From positions 5,364,272 to 5,428,271 of the forward strand of contig CP073041.1 of the NCBI GenBank assembly GCA_025370055.1: 64,000 bases of DNA. Direction: 5' to 3'. Below are positions 20,536 through 29,319 of the stretch, one piece after another; the first letter of the stretch is position 1, and every line of letters begins with the position of its first letter. Under the pieces are notes generated by a model. The model saw only the letters and a program-made list of their open reading frames with translations. It was not told the DNA's origin and did no database searches. This stretch comes from Woronichinia naegeliana WA131 (GTDB taxonomy: Bacteria > Cyanobacteriota > Cyanobacteriia > Cyanobacteriales > Microcystaceae). The translations under genes and the position numbers were made by a program.

Positions 20536-20877
20536 TTAATAACGACCTTGGCCTTGGCTAGGCTTGTGAACAATAAAACTGATGGTTTGACACTGTTTGA
20601 TATTGTCAAAACCGATCACGCGGATATAAGCGTTGGGATACTCAGAACGGCATTCCCGAACTTCTGCCAAAAGTTCTTGAGCAGAGGCACCACCAAAGAA
20701 AGGCAGTTTCCACATTGTCCAAAAGTGAGTTTCAGGCAGAGGATTTTCTTCAAATTCCACACCCGCGATCATGCCTTGATCAATCAAGTATTGAACTTGC
20801 TTAAGAATTTGTTGATCGGTTAAAGGAGGTAAATAGGAAAGGGTTTCGTAACGACGCTCTTTCGATAGGGTTTTCAT
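20536..20877 (-). CDS. rbcS: Ribulose bisphosphate carboxylase small subunit
   Basis: A 113-residue small subunit of form IB Rubisco in the carboxysome. [44 protein letters not shown] and [20 protein letters not shown] are the conserved small-subunit blocks; the short betaA-betaB loop is the cyanobacterial form. It is the last gene of rbcL-rbcX-rbcS, 28 bp after rbcX, and is followed by a strong intrinsic terminator. Length and sequence are normal. Confidence 0.98.
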   Translation of the reverse strand: MKTLSKERRYETLSYLPPLTDQQILKQVQYLIDQGMIAGVEFEENPLPETHFWTMWKLPFFGGASAQELLAEVRECRSEYPNAYIRVIGFDNIKQCQTISFIVHKPSQGQGRY

Positions 20878-20905
20878 GGGTATTGTTCCTGTCTGATTAC
20901 AATTT

Positions 20906-21313
20906 TTAAGAAGGGGATGAATCGTTAACGTCCGATTCAGTATCCGCCATTTCAGAGGGCAGCAAGTCTTCTGGCCTGGATTGGGTAAGTCGTTCTAGCA
21001 AATGACGACGGTGTTCCATGTTAGCCTGGCCTATGCCAGTACGAACCATCTCTGGAAGAAAATCGAGAACATTGTCTGCGAGATATTCCCGAACTGTCAA
21101 AATCCTTAAAACTAGTTCCTTGTTGACCGCTAACAAACCATCAATAAACACCTCACCATCCTGAATGTCATGAGTAGATGCGTATTGACCTAGCCAGATG
21201 GCTTGAGGAGGGTTAGTTTCTGACAGTTCACTTTGGATAGTGCGGACTGCTTGATAGGTGAGATAACTCTGTAATACCTTGGCTGTCGCTTGGGCAACTT
21301 GCTTGGTCTGCAT
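20906..21313 (-). CDS. rbcX: Rubisco assembly chaperone RbcX
   Basis: RbcX is a homodimeric helical chaperone that binds the C-terminal peptide of the Rubisco large subunit and helps form the L8 core. The sequence starts [20 protein letters not shown], with the conserved YLTYQAVR helix lining the peptide-binding groove; the core ends near [11 protein letters not shown] and is followed by an acidic, disordered tail. The start at 21313 is preferred over the one two codons upstream because MQTKQ matches the family. It lies between rbcL and rbcS, as in many cyanobacteria. Confidence 0.95.
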   Translation of the reverse strand: MQTKQVAQATAKVLQSYLTYQAVRTIQSELSETNPPQAIWLGQYASTHDIQDGEVFIDGLLAVNKELVLRILTVREYLADNVLDFLPEMVRTGIGQANMEHRRHLLERLTQSRPEDLLPSEMADTESDVNDSSPS

Positions 21314-21319
21314 GAACAA

Positions 21320-21500
21320 CTCCCAAAGTGAATAGTGGTTAGTTAATAGTGATTAATGAATAGAGGATAGTGAGGAATTTGTTTAACATTTGCTGAAGTT
21401 TTCTTGTTATAGCAAATCTATTAGGATTTACTAAATAACAACTCAACGTGGTTAACTGTTCACTATCAACTATTCCTGATCGACTATTCCCTATCAACTA
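21320..21500. repeat. rbcL-rbcX spacer with short degenerate repeats
   Basis: The 181-bp spacer is full of ACTATTC/GAATAGT-type words in both orientations (for example around 21332-21375 and 21462-21500), a pattern of short interspersed repeats with potential stem-loops. These could modulate the ratio of rbcL to rbcXS message by processing or attenuation; that is an inference. Confidence 0.55.
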
Positions 21501-22919
21501 TTACAGGGTGTCCATTGCCTCGAACTCAAACTTGATTTCTTTCCATAGTTCGCAGGCAGCAGCCAATTCAGGCGACCAACGGCAAGCTTCACGGATAACA
21601 TCATTGCCTTCACGGGCCAAGTTACGACCTTCGTTACGGGCTTGGATACAAGCTTCCAGGGCGACACGGTTAGCGGTTGCTCCAGGTGCGTTGCCCCAGG
21701 GGTGTCCGAGGGTTCCACCACCAAATTGTAAGCAGGAGTCATCACCAAAGATTTCCACCAGAGCGGGCATATGCCATACGTGGATACCACCCGAAGCAAC
21801 GGGCATGACACCAGGTAAGGAAGCGTAATCCTGGGTGAAGAAAATACCGCGTGAACGATCTTCTTCCACGTAGTCTTCACGCATTAGGTCAACAAAGCCC
21901 ATGGTGATACCGCGTTCGCCTTCTAATTTACCAACAACGGTTCCAGAGTGTAGGTGATCACCACCCGACAGACGCAAGCATTTTGCTAAAACGCGGAAGT
22001 GAATGCCGTGATTTTTTTGACGGTCAACAACGGCGTGCATGGCGCGGTGAATGTGCAACAACAGACCGTTATCGCGGCAGTATTTCGCTAAGGTTGTGTT
22101 AGCGGTAAAACCACCGGTGAAGAAGTCGTGCATGATGATCGGGGTTTTGATTTCTTTGGCGAATTCAGCCCGTTTCATCATTTCTTCGCAGGTTCCGGCG
22201 GTCACGTTGAGGTAGTGACCTTTCATCTCATTGGTTTCAGCTTGGGCTTTTTCAATGGCTTCTTGGACAAACAGGAAGCGATCGCGCCAACGCATGAAGG
22301 GCTGAGAGTTAATGTTTTCGTCGTCTTTAGTGAAATCTAGACCACCGCGTAAGCACTCATAAACGGCACGACCGTAGTTTTTAGCAGATAACCCTAATTT
22401 AGGCTTGATGGTACAACCCAGTAAAGGACGACCATATTTGTTTAACTTGTCCCGTTCAACAGTGATACCGTGAGGGGGGCCTTGGAAGGTTTTAATTAAG
22501 GCAACAGGAAAACGAATATCTTCTAAACGGAGAGCACGTAGAGCTTTAAATCCGAAAACGTTACCCACTAAAGAGGTTAAAACGTTGGTGACGGAACCTT
22601 CTTCAAATAGATCTAAAGGATAGGCAATAAAAGCAAAATACTGATTATCTTCGTTGGGAACGGGTTCAATATCATAGCAACGACCTTTGTAACGGTCGAG
22701 GTCAGTTAAATTATCTGTCCAAACAGTTGTCCAGGTTCCAGTCGAGGACTCCGCAGCAACCGCAGCACCTGCCTCTTCAGGAGGAACACCGGGTTGGGGT
22801 GTCATACGGAAGCAGGCCAGTAAGTCTGTATCTTTCGGGGTATAGTCAGGGGTATAGTAGGTGAGGCGATAGTCTTTTACGCCCGCCTCAAACCCTGCTT
22901 TGGTTTTGGCTTGTACCAT
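21501..22919 (-). CDS. rbcL: Ribulose bisphosphate carboxylase large subunit, form IB
   Basis: The catalytic subunit of Rubisco, which fixes CO2 onto ribulose-1,5-bisphosphate. It is 472 residues long, normal for form IB. Visible motifs: [20 protein letters not shown] at the N-terminus; [13 protein letters not shown] with the catalytic Lys; [20 protein letters not shown] with the carbamylated Lys and its Asp/Glu metal ligands; [20 protein letters not shown] with loop 6 nearby; and the C-terminal [20 protein letters not shown]. No defect is seen. It is the first gene of the rbcL-rbcX-rbcS operon. Confidence 0.99.
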   Translation of the reverse strand: MVQAKTKAGFEAGVKDYRLTYYTPDYTPKDTDLLACFRMTPQPGVPPEEAGAAVAAESSTGTWTTVWTDNLTDLDRYKGRCYDIEPVPNEDNQYFAFIAYPLDLFEEGSVTNVLTSLVGNVFGFKALRALRLEDIRFPVALIKTFQGPPHGITVERDKLNKYGRPLLGCTIKPKLGLSAKNYGRAVYECLRGGLDFTKDDENINSQPFMRWRDRFLFVQEAIEKAQAETNEMKGHYLNVTAGTCEEMMKRAEFAKEIKTPIIMHDFFTGGFTANTTLAKYCRDNGLLLHIHRAMHAVVDRQKNHGIHFRVLAKCLRLSGGDHLHSGTVVGKLEGERGITMGFVDLMREDYVEEDRSRGIFFTQDYASLPGVMPVASGGIHVWHMPALVEIFGDDSCLQFGGGTLGHPWGNAPGATANRVALEACIQARNEGRNLAREGNDVIREACRWSPELAAACELWKEIKFEFEAMDTL

Positions 22920-23291
22920 TTAGGTTAATTCCTCCATAAACATTGATGGCATACTTTTCTCGGATCACCAGTCATTAGGGCGCAAAAAGCCCCAACTCTG
23001 ATCGAGAGCAGTCGTTTAGTTTAGTTATTCGGTTACGAGAAATTTCTGCGACAACCCAGCAACTATCTGTTTTCTGAGAATCATCCTATCACGGTGTGGA
23101 AACCTTTATTACACCCTATGCTGTCTATTGATGGTTTTTTCAATTACAATTCTTGGCTTCTCTGATTAAGTTTTCTGATGATGGGTAATCTTACTTATCG
23201 TCTTCGGTCATTGGTCAAATCAAAATCTCATGAGGGTAGGGCGATCGCGGTTTCAGAATTTTTGGGAAAGTTGGTAAATGTCCTATTTTTC
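22920..23291 (-). promoter_or_regulatory. rbc operon upstream region
   Basis: About 370 bp without a convincing gene between rbcL and MITE M4a. It includes a purine-rich ribosome binding site (gaggaatta on the minus strand at about 22926-22934) and must hold the rbc promoter. No specific operator was identified by eye. Confidence 0.5.
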
Positions 23292-23389
23292 CTTGCTGTA
23301 AATTTTTCGTTGATGATGCCTGATGTTATCACAGAAGTCTTATCATCCCTTTTCACAGGAAAAGCTATCAACGAATTCTTTACAGGTAG
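23292..23389. repeat. MITE M4, copy a
   Basis: An approximately 98-bp repeat running from cttgctgtaaatttttcgtt to ctttacaggtag, with self-complementary ends. Two more copies in inverse orientation lie at 24198-24298 and 24307-24403, so three copies bracket the ligase gene. Its right end overlaps the last codons and stop of that gene. Confidence 0.8.
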
Positions 23390-24168
23390 GAAGACTTTGA
23401 TGGAGGAAGCTCCAAACAGTTTTGATGTTGATAAATACTTTGCCATTCCTCTGGGGTTAAAGGTTGGGTAATAAGATTAATGTCAAAACACTGGCAAGCT
23501 TTCTCTGTTAAGACTGTCAGAATTTCTGGTAGCGAAATCTCACCCAGGCGATCGCTTAACGTTTTTTTCCAGGGAGCAAGTTGCTGAAAGACTTGTTCAA
23601 ATAAAAGGTGATCGCTATTCAAAACCATTGAACCATGTTGTAAAATCGCGTGACCGCATTGACGTTGGGCACTCCCAATTAATTTACTCCCATCTAGAGC
23701 CACTAAATCCGCCGCCGTTGCCGTATTAAAACAACTGGCATTATGAATATAACCTCGTTGGGCTGTACCATATTGTAGCGGAATCCCTAGCTGCTGCCAG
23801 CCTGCGATTAGAAATTGACAAATACGCTCATAGGCTTGCCACCGTTTGCCCTGACCCTGATCGCAAATAACAGCATAGGTTAGAGAACCTTGATGAAGAA
23901 CGGCCCGACCACCACTGGGACGACGTACTATCGACAATAATTGGTCTTCCCAAGTTAAAGTTGGCCAATGCTCAGGATAGGATTTTTGAAAATAGCCTAA
24001 AGAAATTGCTGCTGGCTGCCAACCATAGAAACGTAAAGTGGGTTTTCCCAGACCTTGTACAAATTGCCGGAGCAACCAATCATCCATGGTCATTTGGATA
24101 TGTCCAGGGCCATCCCAATAGGGAATTAAACGCCAGGATTGAGCCAGAGAATCGGACAAATCAGACAT
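23380..24168 (-). CDS. Lipoate-protein ligase A-like (BPL/LPL fold) protein
   Basis: A 262-residue cytoplasmic protein of the biotin/lipoate ligase superfamily. The RRPSGGRAVLH motif near residue 83 forms the nucleotide/lipoyl loop, and LDGSKLIGSAQRQ near residue 160 contains the invariant Lys that binds the lipoyl group. The IQMTMDDWLLRQF N-terminus fits the family's substrate-binding helix. It probably transfers lipoyl or octanoyl groups; whether it is a ligase or an amidotransferase is not resolved. The last codons and the stop come from the M4a repeat, so the native C-terminus may have been altered. lipB lies 1.3 kb away. Confidence 0.85.
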   Translation of the reverse strand: MSDLSDSLAQSWRLIPYWDGPGHIQMTMDDWLLRQFVQGLGKPTLRFYGWQPAAISLGYFQKSYPEHWPTLTWEDQLLSIVRRPSGGRAVLHQGSLTYAVICDQGQGKRWQAYERICQFLIAGWQQLGIPLQYGTAQRGYIHNASCFNTATAADLVALDGSKLIGSAQRQCGHAILQHGSMVLNSDHLLFEQVFQQLAPWKKTLSDRLGEISLPEILTVLTEKACQCFDINLITQPLTPEEWQSIYQHQNCLELPPSKSSYL

Positions 24169-24197
24169 TGATCAATATGTAGGTCATCAAGCAATTC

Positions 24198-24403
24198 TAC
24201 CTATAAATAATTCATTGATAGCTTATCCTTGGTCATGGCACGGTAAGACTTCCGCCATTGGATCATGAAGATATCATCAACGAAAAATTTACAGCAAGAA
24301 AGTATCTACCTGTAAATAATTCGTTGATAGCTTTTCCTGTGAAAAGGGATGATAAGACTTCTGTGATAACATCAGGCATCATCAACGAAAAATTTACAGC
24401 AAG
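24198..24403. repeat. MITE M4, copies c and b in tandem
   Basis: Two adjacent copies (24198-24298 and 24307-24403), both in the orientation opposite to copy a. Each runs from ctacctrtaaataattcrtt to aaaaatttacagcaag. Copy b matches copy a almost base for base; copy c has diverged in the middle. They separate the ligase gene from lrtA and could fold into large hairpins. Confidence 0.8.
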
Positions 24404-24439
24404 AAGTCTTCCTAAAAAAAGGAATTGGTGAGATTTCCC

Positions 24440-25027
24440 TTAATCAGAATCTTCACCATTTTTGCGCGGCTGAATCACACCATAACCGCCATGATTACGC
24501 ATATAGATCACATTGATTTCATCAGTTTCTTGGTTGCGAAACATATAAAAATCGTGATCGACTAATTGCAGTTGATTTAAGGCCTCATCAATGGTCATCG
24601 GTGGCATGGCAAAATACTTCATCCGTACCACTTCCGAAGGCAATTCAGGGGTGCGATCGCCGATCAAGTCTGGGCTAACCGGTTTATCCTCAACAATCTC
24701 GCTGGTTTTGATATGGCTCTGGCTTTTATCGACGAGACGCTCTTTGTATTTGCGCAGTTGACGAGAAATTTTGTCCGAAACTAAGTCAATACTGGCATAC
24801 AAATTTTCGCTACCTTCCTGGGCCCGAATCACAGCCCCATTGGCATAGACCGTCACTTCCGCTTTATGCTTATCGGTAATTCGAGCATTACGAGCCACCG
24901 ATAAATGAACATCTACTTTCGTCGTAATTCCCTGGAAATGCTTGACAGCCTTTTCTAGCTTTTCTTCAACGTAATCATGAATTGCATCGGTAACAGTAAT
25001 ATTATTGCCTTGAATTAACAGTTTCAT
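24440..25027 (-). CDS. hpf (lrtA): Ribosome hibernation promoting factor, long form (LrtA)
   Basis: A 195-residue long-type HPF, known in cyanobacteria as LrtA, the light-repressed protein. The N-terminal S30EA domain ([20 protein letters not shown]... to about residue 100, ending near [12 protein letters not shown]) binds the 30S subunit in the tRNA/mRNA channel. After a linker, the C-terminal domain ([20 protein letters not shown], then [23 protein letters not shown]) mediates 100S dimer formation. The length is normal. The upstream region is long, fitting the long untranslated leader known for lrtA in other cyanobacteria. Confidence 0.95.
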   Translation of the reverse strand: MKLLIQGNNITVTDAIHDYVEEKLEKAVKHFQGITTKVDVHLSVARNARITDKHKAEVTVYANGAVIRAQEGSENLYASIDLVSDKISRQLRKYKERLVDKSQSHIKTSEIVEDKPVSPDLIGDRTPELPSEVVRMKYFAMPPMTIDEALNQLQLVDHDFYMFRNQETDEINVIYMRNHGGYGVIQPRKNGEDSD

Positions 25028-25481
25028 ACTGAATTCTCCCTGCTCAGTAAATGTAAAGACTGGATAATGTAAAAGATAAAGAAAGATCTCAAGTTTTATA
25101 CCTTGAGGTTAATCCCCCAAAGGTAGCTGAAATTACTCTCTTTTGTGTAAGACCATCATGAATACAAATTAATGTATTCTACACTAAATAATTAGGGGGT
25201 GTCATATTAACGGATGACCTCTTGTAAAGCGAACTAGCACCACTCGTGGGGTGAAAAAACGAAAAAAGGCAATTGTCATGTTGTCCCAGGAATACGAACT
25301 AGCAAAAGGTGTTGCGAATGTGAGGTGTTCCTCGGTGCAGCTTTTTCCCTCAACTTCTATTTAATGGTGTTTTGCTACCTTTAGATTAGCACTATGTATT
25401 TCTCAAAACATGATCCTAGCGATCATTTTGATTTTCCTTTGCATCTCTTCACATATCTTAAGATAGAATTAAGGCAATGTT
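25028..25481. promoter_or_regulatory. Divergent lrtA/lipB upstream region
   Basis: A 454-bp gap between divergent lrtA and lipB with no supported ORF. The lrtA side is AT-rich near its start and includes a possible small hairpin (25224-25250, gcgaactagcaccactcgtgg area). In Synechococcus the lrtA transcript has a long 5' leader affecting its stability in the light; a similar leader here is inferred from position only. Confidence 0.45.
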
Positions 25482-26162
25482 ATGGTATATGAGTCTGTCC
25501 CTTCCCGCAGAGATTGTCGTGTAGAGTGGCTTGGCCAAGTTCCCTACGCGATCGCCTGGCATTATCAGCAATCTTTAGTGCAAGCAAGATTAAGGGATCC
25601 CACCCTAGAAGATAAATTATTACTACTAGAACACCCGTCCGTTTATACCCTAGGAACAGGGGCCAAAACCGAATTTTTGAAATTTGATCCCCAAACCACT
25701 GATTACGAATTACATCGCATTGAACGGGGAGGAGAAGTGACCTATCACTGTCTGGGGCAATTGGTGGGTTATCCGATTCTCAATTTACGCTACTATCAAC
25801 CGGATTTGCACTGGTATCTGCGACAGTTGGAAGAGGTCATTTTACAGTTATTACAAAGTTACGGTTTACCCGCAGAACGGTTATCGGGCCTAACGGGGGT
25901 TTGGGTTGAGAGTTACAAAGTAGCGGCGATCGGCATTAAAGTTAGTCGTTGGATTACCATGCACGGCTTTTCTCTCAATATTGATCCCGATCTAACCGGA
26001 TTTCAACGCATTGTTCCCTGTGGTATTGCCGACAAGCCCGTTGGTTCTTTAAGCCAATTTTTACCCAATGTGACCTTGGCCCAGGTGCAGCAGGATTTAA
26101 TGCAAACGTTCGCCCAGGTTTTTCAGGTAAACCTTCTGGTTGAAGAAAAATTACTACAATAG
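25482..26162 (+). CDS. lipB: Octanoyl-[ACP]-protein octanoyltransferase
   Basis: LipB moves octanoate from acyl-carrier protein onto the lipoyl domains of 2-oxoacid dehydrogenases and the glycine cleavage H protein. It is 226 residues, the usual length. Motifs: [37 protein letters not shown] (the GGxxTYHGPGQ-type motif, here with CLGQ in place of HGPGQ); [21 protein letters not shown] with the catalytic Lys; and [16 protein letters not shown] with the catalytic Cys. All key residues are present. The band-7 gene starts about 30 bp downstream. Confidence 0.95.
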   Translation: MVYESVPSRRDCRVEWLGQVPYAIAWHYQQSLVQARLRDPTLEDKLLLLEHPSVYTLGTGAKTEFLKFDPQTTDYELHRIERGGEVTYHCLGQLVGYPILNLRYYQPDLHWYLRQLEEVILQLLQSYGLPAERLSGLTGVWVESYKVAAIGIKVSRWITMHGFSLNIDPDLTGFQRIVPCGIADKPVGSLSQFLPNVTLAQVQQDLMQTFAQVFQVNLLVEEKLLQ

Positions 26163-26559
26163 AGAGGTGCGTTTCACGCAGCAGGATAATTATGGAAGCA
26201 CTATTCGGGCCATTGATTATTTTTTTCTAGCAGTACTAATAAAAGGGGTCAAAGTAGATCGGGAATACGAAAGAGGCGTTATTTTTCGGCTAGGGCGTTT
26301 GAGCAGTATTAAGGGGCCGGGAATGTATTGGATTATGCCGGTTGTGGATCAAAAAATGAAGATGGATATTCGCACTAAAACCGTCGATATTGCGCCCAAG
26401 GAAACAGTTACTGCCGACAGTGTGACGCTCAAGGTGAATGCCGTTCTCTATTACCGTATTCTAGATGCCGCTAAAGCCATTAATCGGGTTGAGGATTATC
26501 GTTCGGCTGTCTATCAAACTGCTATGACGACTTTGCGTAATGTGGTGGGCCAAAATGGC

Positions 26560-26720
26560 TTAGTTGACATCCTCCTCGGCGTGAACGCACGAGGATTCCC
26601 AAACCTCACGATTTAGGTTTCTGCTTCTTAGCACCTGCCTTAACAGATTTACTCTGTTCTGGTCTTACAGTCGCTCCACAGACTGACACCGCAAGCCCTG
26701 CGGCCAAAATATTTTTGGAT
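26560..26720 (-). ncRNA. Probable omega RNA (reRNA) of the TnpB element
   Basis: TnpB nucleases use a guide RNA transcribed from the 3' end of tnpB through the element's right end, with the guide just outside it. Here the corresponding minus-strand stretch contains the right-end hairpin (26571-26591), and the guide would be the complement of host bases just below 26565, inside the band-7 gene. The 5' boundary is a guess. Placement rests on family knowledge, not on a structure model. Confidence 0.4.
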
Positions 26721-27778
26721 GCGTTAACATCTCGATCATGGTTTGCTCGACAACTAGGACATTGCCATTCACGGATATTCAGAGGCATCTTTTCGACAAT
26801 ATGCCCACAAGAATTGCATCGTTTTGAACTAGGAAACCATCGGTCAATCTCGACCAATTTTCTTCCATACCAACGACACTTGTAATCCAGTTGTCGAATC
26901 AGTTCACTCCACCCACTATCTGAAATAGCAAGGGCGAGTTTGTGGTTTTTAACCATATTCTTAACCGCTAACGACTCAACGGCAATCACTTGATTTTCGC
27001 GTACCAAACGAGTCGTCAATTTATGCAAGAAATCTTTTCGAGCATCGGATATTTCAAGGTGAATTTTAGCTACCTTGATTCTCGCCTTTTCTCTGTTTTT
27101 AGAACCTTTTTGCTTACGAGCAAGATTCTTTTGTGCTTTCTTTAAGCGTTTGTGGTGCTTTTTGAAATGCTTGGGATTAGTAATCTTTTTTCCATTGCTA
27201 TCTGCAATTAGACTTGTTACCCCCAAATCTATCCCTATCGCATTTTCGTTGACAGGGAGAGGCTTGATTGTTGGATCATCAAACCTGATAGAGATATGCC
27301 AGCGTCCAGAGGGGTGAAGACTCACTGTAACGGTGCTTGGCTCACATCCTTTTGGAATATGCCTAGACCATCTAATCGGTAATGGTTCAGAGCATTTGGC
27401 GAGGTAAATCTCTTTGTCTCTGAATTTAAAGGCCGACTTGGTAAACTCAGCACTACCGCCATTCCTCTTTTTCTTGAAGTTTGGATATGCTGTTCTTCCT
27501 GAGAAGAAATTTGTAAAGGCTGTTTGGAGATGTCGAAGTCCTTGCTGCAAAGGAACACAACTAACTTCATTGAGGAAGTCAAGGTCTTCTTCCTTCTTCC
27601 ATTGAGTAAGCAGACTAGAAGTTTCGGAATACCCGACTCTTTCCTGCCTCTCATACCATGCCTGAGTTCTTTCGTGGAGAGCCTTATTATAGACCAGTCT
27701 TACGCAACCCAAAGTGCGTCGCAATAGCGACTCTTGCTCAGGGGTTGGGTAAAATCTAAGTCGAAAAGCCTTTTCCAT
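26606..27778 (-). CDS. tnpB: RNA-guided endonuclease TnpB
   Basis: A 390-residue TnpB, the ancestor-type relative of Cas12. A N-terminal helix-turn-helix region (MEKAFRLRFYPTPEQESLLR) leads to the RuvC domain. The three acidic residues are all visible: Asp in AIGIDLGVTSLIAD near residue 186, Glu in VIAVESLAVKNMVKN near residue 269, and Asp in NHDRDVNASKNI near residue 351. The four-Cys zinc motif CNSCGH...CPSCRA lies between the last two. The length is normal and the frame is open, so nuclease activity is plausible. The first 24 codons are duplicated upstream within a 78-bp tandem repeat. Confidence 0.93.
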   Translation of the reverse strand: MEKAFRLRFYPTPEQESLLRRTLGCVRLVYNKALHERTQAWYERQERVGYSETSSLLTQWKKEEDLDFLNEVSCVPLQQGLRHLQTAFTNFFSGRTAYPNFKKKRNGGSAEFTKSAFKFRDKEIYLAKCSEPLPIRWSRHIPKGCEPSTVTVSLHPSGRWHISIRFDDPTIKPLPVNENAIGIDLGVTSLIADSNGKKITNPKHFKKHHKRLKKAQKNLARKQKGSKNREKARIKVAKIHLEISDARKDFLHKLTTRLVRENQVIAVESLAVKNMVKNHKLALAISDSGWSELIRQLDYKCRWYGRKLVEIDRWFPSSKRCNSCGHIVEKMPLNIREWQCPSCRANHDRDVNASKNILAAGLAVSVCGATVRPEQSKSVKAGAKKQKPKS

Positions 27779-27864
27779 ATTTCACACCAAAGTGCGTCGC
27801 AATAGCGACTCTTGCTCAGGGGTTGGGTAAAATCTAAGTCGAAAAGCCTTTTCCATATTTCACA
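27711..27864. repeat. 78-bp tandem duplication over the tnpB start
   Basis: Unit one starts at 27711 and unit two at 27789 (both aaagtgcgtcgcaatagcga...), running to 27864 with essentially identical sequence. Each carries ATG plus the first 24 tnpB codons; in the upstream unit the frame hits TGA right after RRTLV, so only the downstream ATG (27778) gives full-length TnpB. Confidence 0.92.
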
Positions 27865-28572
27865 TTCTAGCGACTCTTCGTTGAAAGCGTCAACCCACCC
27901 CATATAAAGTCGTCCTCCGCTATCGCTAAAGGACGAGGTTTCTACCCATTTTTCTGATGATGTCCTACAAAACCGCGACAAAATTAATATTACCGTTCAA
28001 CAAATCGTCGATGAAATTACCGAACCTTGGGGTATTGAAATTGAGCGAGTTGAGATGAAGGATGTGGAAATTCCTACCTCTATGCAACGGGCAATGGCTA
28101 AGGAAGCGGAAGCAGTACGAGAAAAACGAGCCAGAATCATTAAAGCGGCGGCCGAACAGGAAGCCTCCATTAAATTAGCTGAAGCGGCTCTCAAAATTGC
28201 CGAAAATCCGGCTGCGTTGGAACTACGACGGCTACAGATGTTAACGGAAATTGGGGTGGAAAATAATACTTCTACCATTGTGATGATCCCTTCGGATATT
28301 ATTACCTCTCTCGCCTCTTCTAAAAATATTAATTCAAAGGTTCGCCTCACCGAGTAATCCTACGCTAAACAATAATCGTGATCGCTCAAATGAGCTTAAT
28401 GGAGTTCTGAGATTAAGGTTTAAGAACGGTCATTATTGTTGATCAGATCTCCCTAGCTAAAACTGAATTAAACAGAACTGGAGCAAGGGAGATCAACCGA
28501 TTAAGATGGCAAAACGGAATATAAGAAGGGATTAAGGATTGAGAAAATTATTGACGGGCAAAATTACTGTTT

Positions 28573-28866
28573 TTACGAAAATTTTTTACGAAAATTTCCA
28601 CCACCTTCACCACCACGATCATTCTCACGAGGCTTGGCTTTATTCACTTTTAGATTCCGTCCCATCCACTGAGCACCATCTAAAGTTTCAATCGCCGTAT
28701 TTTCTTGTTCATCGGTGGCCATCTCAACAAAACCGAAACCCCGCATTTTTCCAGTTTCTCGATCCGTCGGTAGATAGACCCGTTTTACCGTACCATACTC
28801 AGCAAAAACCTCTTTAAGATCATCCTGAGTAACTTCATAAAATAAATTGCCAACATAAATTGCCAT
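28573..28866 (-). CDS. Cyanobacterial RRM RNA-binding protein
   Basis: A 97-residue single-RRM protein of the cyanobacterial Rbp type. RNP2 is IYVGNL at residues 3-8; RNP1 is RGFGFVEM near residue 40; both aromatic RNA-stacking positions are present. A short Gly/Arg-containing tail (RENDRGGEGGGNFRKKFS) follows. The start at 28866 is chosen because MAIYVGNL places RNP2 at the N-terminus as in the family; the open frame extends 18 codons upstream. Such proteins are linked to cold response and to mRNA targeting to thylakoids. Monocistronic, with a long gap upstream. Confidence 0.92.
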   Translation of the reverse strand: MAIYVGNLFYEVTQDDLKEVFAEYGTVKRVYLPTDRETGKMRGFGFVEMATDEQENTAIETLDGAQWMGRNLKVNKAKPRENDRGGEGGGNFRKKFS

Positions 28867-29319
28867 GAAATGTCTCCAAAATTTAAGGTTGAGAGAAAAT
28901 TTCGGAAACACGCCAGCCAATACATTCAGGGGAGGGCCTGTCCATATTTAAAACCAATGCTGAAACCGAACTGAACTCGTAATACTACATTTCCGATTTT
29001 ATCATATTCAGAAAAAATCACACTCCTTCTAAAGATGGTTTCCGCCACTCTCTCTTCAGAATGTAGCTTGCAATACAAAACTGTTGCGAATCCAGAAACT
29101 CACCACTAGGAGAAGTTGGTTATACTGCTACCAGTCAAGCCGTCTGGCACTTTTTACGCTACTATTCTTGACAATAGATCTATTCACCAGGCTCTAGATA
29201 TTTTCTGATATTCTTAAAAGTCTCTAACATTTTAGTCTAAATAATCTGACCGTTAATCAAATCAAAAAATGCTCTTTTTTGGTCATTAGCACTGTTTAAT
29301 TGCTCAATAAATTGGAAAA

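Larger units (their letters stand above)
26565..27954 (-). mobile_element. IS200/IS605-superfamily element with tnpB only
   Basis: An insertion of about 1.39 kb between codons of the band-7 gene, without a target duplication, as expected for this superfamily. The right end has the hairpin cctcg...cgagg (26571-26591) and GATGTCAA-type end typical of the group; the left end has a hairpin cgtcc...ggacg (27911-27935). No tnpA is present, so movement would need a transposase in trans. Boundaries are inferred from restoring the host frame and may be off by a few bases. Confidence 0.82.
26192..28357 (+). pseudogene. Band-7/SPFH (stomatin-like) membrane protein gene, frameshifted and split by a TnpB element
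   Basis: ATG 26192 reads MEALFGPLIIFF then stops at a T7 tract (about 26220-26226). One extra T would continue as LAVLIKGVKVDREYERGVIF, the normal stomatin start (one membrane segment, then the SPFH domain). The domain runs to NVVGQNGLV, where the IS200/IS605-type insert begins (about 26565), and resumes after it as SDDVLQNRDKINITVQQIVD, followed by the coiled coil REKRARIIKAAAEQEASIKL to the stop at 28355. Removing the insert restores the frame exactly. Stomatin-like proteins scaffold membrane proteases and channels. The gene is broken twice. Confidence 0.88.

Noticed and set aside
21320-21500. CRISPR array in the rbcL-rbcX spacer
   Set aside because: Repeats are only 7-12 bp, degenerate and irregularly spaced; no unique spacers of constant length.
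23178-23471. 97-codon plus-strand ORF downstream of the rbc promoter region
   Set aside because: Most of it is MITE M4a sequence and the 3' end of the ligase gene in antisense; no recognisable domain.
26606-27778. TnpB as a Cas12-type effector of a CRISPR system
   Set aside because: Size (390 aa), right-end hairpin and absence of any array or cas1/cas2 fit an IS200/IS605 TnpB.
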